NCBI GenBank assembly: GCA_030549335.1
Contig: CM060197.1
Span: 49,007,654 to 49,071,653, forward strand
DNA from: Pontederia crassipes
Lineage: Eukaryota; Streptophyta; Magnoliopsida; Commelinales; Pontederiaceae
Length of the DNA stretch: 64,000 nucleotides
Reading direction: 5' to 3'
Shown: positions 12,601-23,740 of the stretch, piece by piece
Position numbering within the stretch: position 1 is the stretch's first letter
Layout: every line of letters begins with the position of its first letter
Position numbers and translations under genes: made by a program
The notes under the pieces: generated by a model
What the model was told of the DNA's origin: nothing
Seen by the model: only the letters and a program-made list of their open reading frames with translations
Databases searched by the model: none

Positions 12601-13191
12601 CTAGTTGGGTGCGCCGTTGAGTTTGATCCCATTCCTCAGTTCTTCTACTTGAATTCTGATATCACTGGATAGCTTGTCCAGATCTGCCATCTTTGCCACC
12701 AGATCCTTCACGTTTTCTTCGATGCTAACCATATAGGAGGCATGTTGCTCAGGAGGCACCCCCTGTGTGAGGCTGCCGCTCTTCTTCGCCTCATCCAACT
12801 TTTGGTACAAATCCGTCACTTCCGCGAGCATCCTGGTTGCGTTCCTCCCGATTTTATACATGGAGATGATGTCACCTGAGCACCTGCCAAAGCACCACTT
12901 TCCTAGTTTTTCATAGTTAATTTTTATGCCACTCACCTCTTTCGCCATGAGAGGAACTCTGACCAACCACCCGTTCAGTAGTTCGGTGCGCCGTTGAGTT
13001 TGGTCCCATTTCTCAGCTTCCTCTACTTCACTTCTGATATCACTGGACAGATTGTTCAGATCTGCCATCTTGACCTCCAGATCCTTCACTTTTTCTCCAA
13101 CCTTGACGACATAGGAGACGCGCCGCACCAGAGGCTCGAGCAGAAGACTCGTCAACGGAGTAGCCACACCCGCAGCAAGGGACTCGGCCAT
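9692..13191 (-). pseudogene. coiled-coil NB-ARC-LRR (CNL) disease resistance gene, disrupted
   Basis: RPS2/RPS5-like intracellular immune receptor read on the minus strand from ATG at 13191 (MAESLAAGVATPLTSLL). In order: three copies of a 119-residue coiled-coil module (about 13130-12030); NB-ARC with P-loop GMGGVGKTT near 11915, kinase-2 FVLLLDDAW near 11640, RNBS-B VVVFTTRSED, a GLPL variant GLLLAL, RNBS-D CFLCCALFPED and MHD in VKMHDII near 10985; then leucine-rich repeats ending WWETLKWEGNN near 9750. Four lesions are visible: a 1-bp deletion in the second module (near 12640), TGA for the expected Arg after VKMHDII (near 10973), an extra G shortly after it, and a small deletion near 10660 where MLVQL should run into the next repeat. 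Without introns it would be about 1,150 residues, longer than usual because of the extra modules. A solo LTR lies about 100 bp upstream. Confidence 0.9.
12030..13130 (-). repeat. three tandem copies of an NLR coiled-coil module (357-bp period)
   Basis: The anchor ggtacaaatcc (LYQKLDEAK in protein) occurs at 12091, 12448 and 12804, spacings of 357 and 356 bp. Each copy carries ENVKDLVAKMADL-like, SSDIR, EKWDQTQRRT, GWL-RVP, NATRKLAEV, LYQKLDEAK and GSLTQ motifs. The 356-bp spacing lacks one base and is where the reading frame breaks. The two downstream copies are most alike; the first is more diverged (MYKIGRNATRML). The last copy runs directly into the usual linker and NB-ARC. Confidence 0.9.
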
Positions 13192-13291
13192 GAACTCGAA
13201 GTTAGAAGAAACAGAATGGTAGAAGGAAGCTGCGAGTGGAAAAGGAAGAAGAAATGAATACCAATGATGAGATGAACTGCCTCTCTATTAT

Positions 13292-14684
13292 TGTTTTAAA
13301 ATGTTCGATATCCTTTCGGACGATCGAAATTAGACTTCGGTTCGTCCGCTAATCACATAATGTGTCTACTCTCTAAAACGGACGACCGCTGGAATATGGA
13401 TCGACCGTTATGGGTTTTTCGAACGATCGAAACTGAGCTTCGGTTCGTTCGCTAATCACAGAATGTGACAACTATCATATCGGATGACCGCTAAGAATAT
13501 CGATCGACCGTTACATAATTATCAAACGACCGAAACAGGGTGTTTGGTCGACTGCTAATCACAGAATATTCGACCCTTTCAAAAAGGGTGATCATTATAG
13601 AATCGATCGACCGTTGGACAGAGTACAATGCTACAACGGTCTCCAAAACAGTCGACCGATACATTATCGATCGTCCGTTCTGAACCGACAGACATACAAT
13701 TTTTACATTATCTGCTTTACAATCTTGCATGTTTTTACATATTGAGCACTATTGACTTCCAAACATCATATAAGACATTTCTTAGCATTCTTAACATTCT
13801 AATTCTGAACCACATGGGATTTTCACATAAAGACATTTAACCTACTAATCAAGTTCATAAATGTACATGAGCTTCTAATGATTTCCTAACAAACTAACTT
13901 AACAACAATAATCATTCTATCATTAAGCATAATGAGCAATAAAACATTAATCTATAAAATACATGACATTCTAATCATGATTAGCAATAGAATAAAAATT
14001 TAAAGAAATATGAGTCATCAAATATACATTCCCTAATTATGCTTTAATAAGATCTAAGTTGGCTTTAATACCTCTTAACCTACACAGACATACATTATTA
14101 AAAGGGTGATTAGAATTTAAAATCTCCTCAAATATACCTTAAAAATTTAGATTAAAACTCTTTTAATCCTAATTCTCTATCTTTACTCTTCTCTCTTCTC
14201 TTGCTGAAATGGCAGCACCTTTCTCTTCTTCTTCTCTTGCTAATGCTGTCAGCCCCACTCTTCTCTTCCTATGCTTGCTGCACGTGAGAGTGGGAGAGAA
14301 TGAGAGAGTGAGGGAGCTTGAGAGTCATTTCTTGCTGCTGTGCAGAGAGTGGTAGGTGGGAGAGAGAGAGCTTCTTGTTTGTGGGTCTCGGAGCTGGCCG
14401 AGAGTTAGATGGAGAGGAGAGAGAGTGATGGACGTCACTTGCTATTGGTGAGACTCCTTACCTCTGCTGGTGCCGCCGCTGCTTGGAGGAGAGAGGATGA
14501 GTGAGGGAGAGTTGCTGTAGCCGACAGAGAGATGGGGAGAGTATTTGAGTACTTTCGGCTGGGTGGGCTTAGGTGGTGTATTTGAGTATTATTTTAAGAT
14601 ATAAATTTCCATGGGCTTGGGCTGAGTGCGGGCGTAGGCTCTTTGTTTTCTCTTTTTTTCTTTTCTATTTAGTAGGATGTTACA
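13292..14684 (-). mobile_element. probable solo LTR of a Ty3/gypsy element
   Basis: On the minus strand it starts TGTAACATCC (from 14684) and ends AAAACA at 13292, the usual 5' and 3' signature of a gypsy LTR. Flanking 5-bp words are attat and tttat, a 4 of 5 match, so the target duplication is imperfect. No internal coding region accompanies it. The end next to the NLR (13300-13690) carries degenerate repeats of about 103 bp around cgaccg/cggtcg words, like those in the LTR at 27765-41729 and the tract at 49455-49800. The far end has GA-rich and CT-rich stretches. Confidence 0.55.
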
Positions 14685-16270
14685 TTTATCACTGTAGCAC
14701 AAAAATACAGTAAGAGCATAATAAAAAAAATGTTTAGAGGAGAACGAAATTGATTAGAATCATAGATGGAAAGAGAATACAATATATCATCATGATTTTA
14801 TGTTGAAAATAAATTTAGCGTACTACATTAGTTATAGTATTTGATAAAATAAATTACTATTTAAAATTAGAAATTAATAATAAATTATTATTAAGCTAGT
14901 TTAATTATTTTATAGTGTTTTATATAAAATATTTATCAAATAATTATAAATAATATTGTTATATAAAAATCCTATTGAATCAGTTAAAATTGGGATAAAC
15001 CTTTTGAGTTGTGATCCAATTGGCAGGCCAATCCAATTTTTAAAATAGTGGTGGTTCGGTGCCTTTAGTTTAAGTAACCCATACCTCTTTTAGGCTATGC
15101 AAACAACGTTTGGCATTCGAAACACTACAAATAATGTGGTTATTACTATTTCTTTATGCTTATGATTTGAATAACTTCTATTCATCTTGTTTCATCCTGA
15201 GATTGTTAAATCTCCATAAATTAATCCTGGGGGCATTATGCACATGGTCATCTTTAATGTGCTCATAACTGAAACTAAAATAATGAACATATTTATTGGT
15301 AATTGATAATTGTTCAAATTGCTGGAACTGTTACATGAAGGAATCAGACACCCACCAAAAAGCTCAAGAACAAGAATAAATTAATGAATTTGAGATCAAT
15401 AAGGCTATAACGAATATCTACTCAAACAGGCCATGTTGAATTTTGCAGGCATTAAGTAGCAGCTTCTAATATACACCTACAATTTGGGAGATTTCTACTG
15501 CTGGAAAAGAGATAACATAGGAAAAAAAAAACAGGATTAATGTTATTACACCGTGATTCATAAAAGGAATTAATTTACAGGGCCATCTTATGAATTAACC
15601 CATACATACTAAAGTCCCAAATTTGTGTTGAAGTTAGCTTTGATCATGTATAAGGAGTTGTTAATAGGAAAAACATGTAAACATTTTACAAGCTTAACTA
15701 CAGCTGTCGTAAGGCTTACAATCTAATCACCTGTAGCAAATAAAATAAAAAATGCATTCAAATATGAATTGGGTTGATAATATACTGCACAGAGGCCTAA
15801 GCACATAATATCTAGTGGACATTAGTTCGAAAATATAAAATAAATTATGATCGATTTTTGTTTGAAAAATTATTTGATTGAAAATCATAAAAAAATCCCC
15901 CTGGGGCTTACAATTCAGTGTACATTGAATTAAAGAAACCAAATAAATGGTAACAAATATATGTCATTTGCATGGCATGGGTCTACCAAAAATAAAAAAG
16001 ATTGTATGACAATAATGATATGTGCTCTAACATCGAAAGGAAAAAAAAAACAGGATTAATGTTCTTACACCAAGATTCATAAAAGAGTTAATTTACAGGA
16101 CTATCTTATAAACTAACTCAAAAATACTGAAGTCCCAACTTTACGGGGCAATTATAAAAATAACTCAAAATGACACATTATAAAATAAGCAACTTTGGTC
16201 ATACATAGGGAGTTAGGAGAATTGAACTACTACCAATGAGCGGTTGATTCTTCAGGAAATGCTTCCAACT
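14685..16270. other. intergenic AT-rich DNA with a diverged direct repeat
   Basis: No gene recognised. About 105 bp at 15520-15624 recurs at 16039-16142 in the same orientation (ggaaaaaaaaaacaggatta, ttaatttacagg, aagtcccaa), at roughly 83 percent identity by eye. The poly-A at the start of both copies could be an old tandem or retroposition trace. Confidence 0.5.
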
Positions 16271-16711
16271 TGTTTAGAAATATCATCGATATTAACTTAT
16301 TATTGATACTGATGTATGAGAGAAATCGAAAAATACATAGTGAAAGAGTAATAAAAAATTACACACAGATTTTACGCGGTTCGAAGATTGTCTCTACGTT
16401 CACGGTCGTCATAGAGTTTCACTTTATTCTATCTCAATTTGTTCAGTTCGGGATTACAAACATTACCCAGATCTCCACAATATATAGTGCATAACCGCTA
16501 CTAGATATGTGCCTTAGGTAACAACCCAGGACAACTGCATATCTTGATTTTTCATAACTTCATATCTAACAAATAAAATAGTCATGATAACTACTCAATC
16601 TCCTCATATTATTGTTACAAGTAAGTTACAATCTCTCATATTCTTCCTACAATATTTAACAACAAATTAATTATGCCCAGAATCAAGCTCCACCTAACGC
16701 TCCTCCCTACA
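16271..16711 (-). repeat. copia 3' LTR
   Basis: Matches 20566-21012 along its whole length, including gttcgaagattgtctc, cagttcgggattacaaac and ccacaatatatagtgcata. The terminal positions are uncertain by 1-2 bp because the caact flank overlaps the LTR end. Confidence 0.8.
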
Positions 16712-19700
16712 ACTAACTTTGGAGGAAAACTGAGATTGCACAGAACCTCAAATTTTCAGTGACCATCACCTTGGTCAACATGTCAGCTGGATTCTCAGAA
16801 TATCAAATCTTCTCAAGCACCAATGTCTTCTCTTTCCGAAGATGTCTCATAAAATGGTACTTCGGTCTGATGTTCTTCATTCTGGCATGGTACACTAGAT
16901 TCTTTGTCGAATAAATTGCATTATGACTATCACTGTATAGATGCGAACTCGTTTGCACCTTGCCCAGCTCTTTAAAGAACCCCTTCAGTCAAATCATTTC
17001 CTTACATGCATCTATCATAAAAATGTACTCTGATTCAATAGTAGAGAGAGCAACAACCTTGTACAATTGAGACATCCAACTTATCGTTGTGCCACCTAAA
17101 GTGTACACATACCCGGTGATGCTTCTGAAAGTATCATCACCAAAATCTGCATCAACATAACCATTCAGATCCAAATTATTTTTACCGAAACACAAGCACA
17201 TATCTTTGGTTCCTTTCAAATATCGAAAGATCCACTTCACTGTTTGCCAGTGCTGTTTCCCTGGATTTGACATGTATTTGCTCATAACTCTCACTACATG
17301 AGCAATATCTGGTCTGGTGCTAACCATAACACACATAAGACTGCCTACTATTGATGTACATATCTTTGGAACCTTCTGCATGTGTGCATATTCCATATCT
17401 GTCTTGGATGATTGCTCCTTCGAAAGTTTGAAGTGACTTGCCAAGGGTGTTTGAACTGACTTAGCATCTTGCATGGAAAATCTCTCCAGCACCTTCTCAA
17501 CGTAAGCTTCCTGTGTCAACTTCAGAGTACCTGATTTCCTGTCCCAAACAATCTCCATCCCATGAATTTTTTTTTAGGCTCCCAAATCCTTCATCTCAAA
17601 CACACTTAATAATTGTTCCTTGAGCCTTTTGATTTTCATCATATCTGAACCTGTGATGAGCATATCATCCACGTACAACAACAATATGATGTAGTAATTA
17701 TCAAAATGTTTGATGTAACAATAGTGGTCAGAAAAGCACAGCATATCCCATGCTAGTCATGAAGTTATCGAACTTCATATAGCACTGCCGAGGGACGTAC
17801 TTCAAATCATACAAGTTTTTAGTCAGCTTGCACACCAGGTTGTCTTTATCAGGAATCTGAAAGTTTTTTAATTGCTTCATATAAATATCCTCCTCCAAAT
17901 CATCATGGAGGAATGCTGTCTTTACATCTAACTGCTCAAGATGTAAGTCCTCAGCTGCAACTATACTCAACACCAAACTAATAGTGGTTATTTTCACAAT
18001 TAGTGCAAATATCTCAGTATAGTCAATATCTTCCTTCCACTCGAAGCCTTTCACAATCAACCTTGCTTTATATCTCTTGCTACCATCTGCCTCCTCTTTA
18101 ATCATGTACAATCACTTGTTGTGCAATGTCTTCTTCCCTTTAGGCAATTCCACCAGCACCTAAGTATTTTTATTGTATAGAGAGTTCATCTCGTCCTGCA
18201 TTGCTAACTCTCACTTGAAGGAATCATTAACCTCCAAGGTTTCTTTGAAACAATCCAGCTCACCAGCATCAGTTAGCAATATAAAATCCAAAGAAGGAGA
18301 ATACATCGTAGGTGGTCTTATCTCCCGAGTAGATCTCCTTATAGAGGGTGGGATACTCGGCCCAGTCTGTATCACCTCAGGCTCTTGCTGAATAATCTTC
18401 TCGGACCTAATCACATCTTCATCTAAAATGCCCTCAAGTTCCACTTAAGCCTTGTCATTTTCTCCCGCATTATCAGATTCTACAATACACTTGTCTTTAT
18501 ACATGATCTTTTCATAGAACACTACGTTTCTTTTTCGGATAATTTTTCTATTTTCATTATCACAGAAATGATATCAAACTCATCAAAACCATAACCAATA
18601 AAGAAACACCTCCGAAACTTAGCATCTAGCTTGTTTCTACACGCAGAATGAATATGCACATATGATAGGCAATCGAAAATCCTCAAATGAGAAAGATCTA
18701 TCTCCTTACCACTCCAGATCTCCTATGGTAGTTTGTTCTCTAATGGTACAGATGATCTGCGATTGATCAGGTATGTCGCTGTGTTCACTACATCTGTCCA
18801 AAATAACTTGGTAGACATGCATGGATTCTCATGTCCTGGCACGCTCATTCAGCGTCCTATTTATCCGTCCAGCAACTCCATTCTACTGTGACATCCTCGG
18901 AACTGTCATCTCCATCTTGATGCCATGTTCCCCACAAAACTTCTTAAACTCATGGTTCATATACTCACGGTCATTGTCAGACCGTAAACACCTACGTCTG
19001 CTTCATTCATTACCTGCGCCTTCCATTTCTTGAAAGTAGAGAACACATCAGATTTATTTTTCAAAAAATAAACTCATACCTTCCTGAAATATTCATCGAT
19101 GAATGTCAAATAATACAGTGACCCGCCGAGGGATGGAACTGGAGATGGCTCCCACACATCCGTGGTACTTTGTTGAAGGTGACTTTCTTCTACTTTCCTA
19201 GCACACAACATTTACAAAGTCCACCATCGACTGACTTCAAATCTGGTAGTCGACCCATCTTATGCAGAACCTTCATTCCCTTTTTCACTCATATGTCCAA
19301 GTCTACAATGCCAAACTATAGACATATCATTCGAATCAGCTGCTGCATTAATCTTCGTGTTCGGTGACCTGTACAAAGTACTTAGCTTGCTGCCCTGTGC
19401 AATCACCATGACTCCTTTAGTGACCTTGCAGGTGATACCTACAAATATCATAGTGTAATCCTCTGAGTCAAACTGTCCTACCGAGATCAGATTTCTCTTC
19501 AACCCCGATATATGTCAAACACCTTTCAACTTCCAAATTATTCCATTATTAGTGACAATCTTCACGTTCATTTTCCTCACAACATTCAAGGTTTTGTCAT
19601 CTGCTAGATAAACCTTGCCAAAGTTACCAGTAGTGTAATTTTTCATACACTCCCTTTGTGATGTGGAATGGTATGAAGCTCCAAAATGTAGAATCCAGGA

Positions 19701-20565
19701 TTCTGCCGGACTGTCAACACTCAGAACCAGTGCATTTGAGACTTCTTCTATACCAGCATTCACCGACTCCTCATTGGTTTTCTTCTTGGGTGCTCTGCAA
19801 TTCTTCTTCAGGTGATCTTTCTTCCTATAATTCCAGCATGCGAATTTACCAGATTTCGACTGACTTCATCGCCTTGCATTTGATCTTCCTTGGTTTTGTC
19901 CTCGTTGTTGCGTTCTTCCCTTCCCTCTCCACTCAACGACGAACTTGAGACTTCTCCTGATTCTCTCCTACGAACGTCTTCGCTCAGAATCAGATCTCGA
20001 ATATCATCGAGCTTCAACTTCATTGAACCGAAAGAACTATTGATCGTCGTTACAGTTGCACCACAACTTTCTAGCAAAGAGGACAACAAAATCAAAGCCC
20101 TCGCTTCATCATCATAAGTGATACTCACCAAATTCAATTGTGTAATGATAATGTTGAATTCGTTGATATAATCCGCGACCGAAGCTCCCTCAGACATCTT
20201 CAGATTGAATAACCTTCTCATCAAATACACTTTATTTGATGCAGATGGCTTCTCTTACATGTTTGATAACGCCTTCATCAAACTCGCCGTGGTCTTCTCG
20301 GTCACAATGTTAAAGGTTATGTTTCGCGCCAACGTCAACCTGATAACACTGGTCGAGGAGCGTCCAGTCTGCATCGCTCATCGCCTCTAGCTTTTCCCCA
20401 AAGAGAGGCTCCTGCAATTTCTTTTGATACAGATAGTCCTCGATCTACATCTTCCAGAAGTCGAAGTCTCTACCATCGAACTTCTTGATCTTCATCTTCC
20501 CATCTTCTATCGCCATCGCTCCCATTGCCTACGAACTCCTTCATCGAAGCTATGATACCAGTTAT

Positions 20566-21012
20566 TGCGGAATATCCTCAATATCAACTTACTGTTGATA
20601 CCGATGTTTGAGCAGATAGTGCAAGAGTAACAAAAAATCACACACAGAGAAAGACACACAGATTTTACGTGTTCGAAGATTGTCTCCTACGTCCACGGAC
20701 ATCATAGAGTTTCACTCTATTCAGATATCTCAACTTTTTCAGTTCGGGATTACAAACATTACCTAGATACCCACAATATATAGTGCATAATCGCTACCAG
20801 ATATGTGCCTTGGGTAACAACACATGATAACTACATATTTTATCCTGATTCTTCATAACTCTAAATCTAACAAATAAGATAGTTATGATAACCACTCAAT
20901 CTCCCTAGATTATGGTTACATGAAAGTTACAATATCTTAGATTCTTCCTACCATATCTAACAATAAATTAGTTAGGCTCAGAATCAGACTCCACCTAACT
21001 AACTCCAATACA
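20566..21012 (-). repeat. copia 5' LTR
   Basis: Partner of the LTR at 16271-16711. On the minus strand it ends next to the primer site TGGTATCATAGC, which fixes it as the 5' LTR. The exact first base is uncertain by about 2 bp. Confidence 0.8.
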
Positions 21013-21244
21013 ACTCTATGAAAAAATAGGTTCAATTTTTTTTTTAAAAAAAACATTGGTATTGGGAAAGGGATAACGTTTAATGCATCACACCTCCGTC
21101 TCTTCGTTGAATGAGCTGCATTAAATGCATCACAAGAGATTAATGAATTAACTTTTGGACGAACTAGGTGTAGACTAATTAATTTGGATGAACTTGTACA
21201 TGCGACTTAAGAATACATGATACTTGCGAAGGACCAAACACTAA

Positions 21245-21480
21245 AATAGAGGTAAATTACTTGAAATGCCTTTTAACTTTGGGCGTTTTCCTAGCGCTAT
21301 CGTTCAACTTTAGTTTGTAACATGAATGTCCTCCATCTTTTAACTCATTGCACTGAATGCCCTTTTAACCGGCCATGGCCCGTTCCCCGATAGCCCCGTC
21401 GACGTGGCATCCACATGACAACTTCTTCTCTCCTCCACGTAGGAAGCCATCCGATGTGACATTTCTTTCTCTTACGCGGT
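21245..21480 (+). repeat. one arm of a foldback-type repeat
   Basis: The sequence taaattacttgaaatgcc, then tttgtaacatgaatgtcctc, then catcttttaactc and gtcgacgtggcatccac follows the same order as each unit of the palindromic element at 55180-56299. Only one arm is present. It ends before the gypsy LTR that starts at 21579, so it is a truncated member of the same repeat family. Confidence 0.65.
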
Positions 21481-21578
21481 ATGATTAAATAATATTAAAA
21501 AATATAATAATAAAAAGGGGCACCGCCCCAACGCCAGAGGGGGGGCCTCGTCGACGCCGGACGTGGGGGGTCTCCCCT

Positions 21579-23228
21579 TGTAACGCCTCCGAAATCTGCT
21601 CCACGACACGTCACGAGCGGATCCCAAAGCGCGTTACACGATGGATAATTCGATAGTTGACTCATAGTCAACAAAACCAATGACAATAATACGAAGCGGA
21701 AACAAAAATAATTAAAACTATTATACTTAAAGAAGATAGCTGAAGTGATAGGACGTAATGGGCCATAAAGTACTAAGCCCAATGACATCAAAGTGTAAGT
21801 GGCGGATAGCCCAAATACAAATAAGACTCAAAGTCCACAACATAAAGACTCTATAAAAGTTCCTCACATAAGGACATAAAACATGATCCGTAATAAAGGC
21901 CCATAGGCCTACTCATACATAATCCATGAGAATATAAAATACTATGTTCTAACCAAGGTCAACACCATGTGTTAATCGTCATCATGAGCTCGCCACCGAC
22001 ACCTATTCTTCCATACCTATACGAACCCGGATGCATTGGAGGCCACCTCCCATTAGTTGTATGTAAGGGTCATAAAATAAACAATTAAATAAATTGTAAA
22101 GCATCTCAATTAAAATGATAATTAACATTCAATAAAGATCTCAAAATAGATCATGAAAGCCAATTTTCAATTTATAATCCAATTCCATAAATCTATTGTA
22201 TTATTGTCATTTAATGCCCAATTATCCATTTCCATAGTGGCTAAGAACATTCCATTGCATTTACTCTTTGAAATGTCCATTTATAACATTATCCATATGA
22301 TCTTGCCACTTAGCCTCTATTCAAGATTAGGTTATTAATCAATCATTTAACGAACCTTTATCAATACATTGAGGTACTTGGTAGTCCTTGCGCTCATAGG
22401 GTGGCCAATCCTTGACACTCCAAAGTCGTGTCATTTCCATTTCCATACATATATCCATTCACAAGGGCCAAGTATTATGCCTAACATGTCATTTCAATAG
22501 AATGATTCATTTTAATCCTATGGCTTAGCCAAGTATTATTCCTCACGGTCGACCGATCTGTATCGAAAAATCACAATAACGAAGTTTTAATCCATCGTTT
22601 ACAATCCGAATCACATATTCAATCTTTCCTTAGATTATCTACTACTTTCCTAGCATTTACAAGTTCATAAAACAGTGATAAATCCAGAGAATCCATTCAT
22701 TCCTCCAATCAAGACGTATATGACCAAACCCTTAAAACGAACAACGAAAACATAAAACAAATCGAATCAAATCCATTCGAAAGAGTTCAATCATGCCCTC
22801 ATTCCATGAACAATAGAATGAGAGATGTGTGGATTCACCCATTACATACCTTGAGCCCTAAACGTTCTTAGGGACGATTTCCACCTCTTCTAGCTCTCCA
22901 TTACCCCCAACTGAGTTCCTCTTCGATGCCTGGATCTCGTTGCTCCCTTCCAATACCTAGATCACCATGAAAAGCTCTCCTAAGCTCTTGAAGAAGGTGC
23001 AGCCGAATAGGGAAGAAGATGAGGGAGGAGGAGTGGTTTTTGAGGGTTTTAGGGCTAATTTCTGCATCTTTTTGTCAAAGGATTGATTTGCCCTCTAACT
23101 TTTAGGAGTATATTGGTCTACTTTTTGCTTTTAGCCAGATGTCACTTCTGCCCCTCCCCCAACACTCCACCCAAAGATGCTTTTTACTTGAGGTCATTTT
23201 GGTCCATGTAAAAATTTAGAATGTCACA
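21579..23228 (-). repeat. gypsy 3' LTR (1,650 bp)
   Basis: Ends are TGTGACATTC and GGCGTTACA on the minus strand. It contains one cggtcgaccgat word (near 22547), a motif multiplied in the related LTR at 27765-41729. The partner LTR is not in the window. Confidence 0.7.
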
Positions 23229-23740
23229 TTCTACTCCTCTTAAATAGAATTTTGTCATCGAATTTGCTTATAACGTGAAATGACTTACAAAAAAGTTGGG
23301 AGAACTTTTCCCGCATCTCGCTTTCAAGTTCCCAAGTTGCTTCAACACCTTGGTGATACCTTCATGCCACTTTGACCATTGATATCACTTTGATCTGAAA
23401 ACAATGCTCCTTATACTCCAAGATTTCCACCGATTATTTCTCATAAGTCAAATCTTCTTTGAAATTTGGTTCCTCAATTTGTATCACATTGGAGTCATCA
23501 TGATGATACTTTCTTAATATGAAAACATGAAAAACATTGTGAATTCTTGCATAAGATGGTGGCAATGCCAACTTACATGTCCCATCACCAACTAGCTCTA
23601 ACACTTCAAATGGTCCAACGTATCTCGAACTCAATTGTCTTTCTTGCTAAAATGCATAACACCTTTAGTAGGTGACACTTTCAAAAGTATCATATTTCTT
23701 TCATTAAAGATTTGCTCCCTTTAGTGGGGGGAGCTCGGCC
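21579..23740 (-). mobile_element. Ty3/gypsy retrotransposon 3' end: integrase tail and 3' LTR
   Basis: Read on the minus strand. The integrase C-terminus lies at about 23434-23740 (ILLKVSPTKG, FEVLELVGDGTCKLALP, EDLTYEK). A GA-rich polypurine-like stretch (aagaggagtagaa) precedes the LTR, which begins TGTGACATTC at 23228 and ends GGCGTTACA at 21579 (1,650 bp). Earlier pol, gag and the 5' LTR are absent. Upstream the integrase is cut at the same C/G-rich segment as in copy A. This is a truncated, inactive remnant. Confidence 0.78.

Larger units (their letters stand above)
16271..21012 (-). mobile_element. Ty1/copia retrotransposon, Tork/Tnt1-like, old and broken
   Basis: Complete in outline and read on the minus strand. 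LTRs are at 16271-16711 and 20566-21012 (441 and 447 bp). The primer site TGGTATCATAGC is at 20549-20560. Gag is around 19800-20540, protease around 19515-19763, GAG-pre-integrase (RNLISVGQ, CRLGHMSEKG) around 19260-19500, integrase about 18650-19230, reverse transcriptase about 17600-18150 and RNase H about 16989-17560 (HWQTVKWIFRYLKGT, STIESEY). This is standard copia order. The word caact abuts both outer ends (16266-16270, 21011-21015). By eye the LTRs agree at about 83-85 percent, implying an insertion several million years old at usual plant rates. It carries numerous breaks, probably well over five. Confidence 0.88.
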
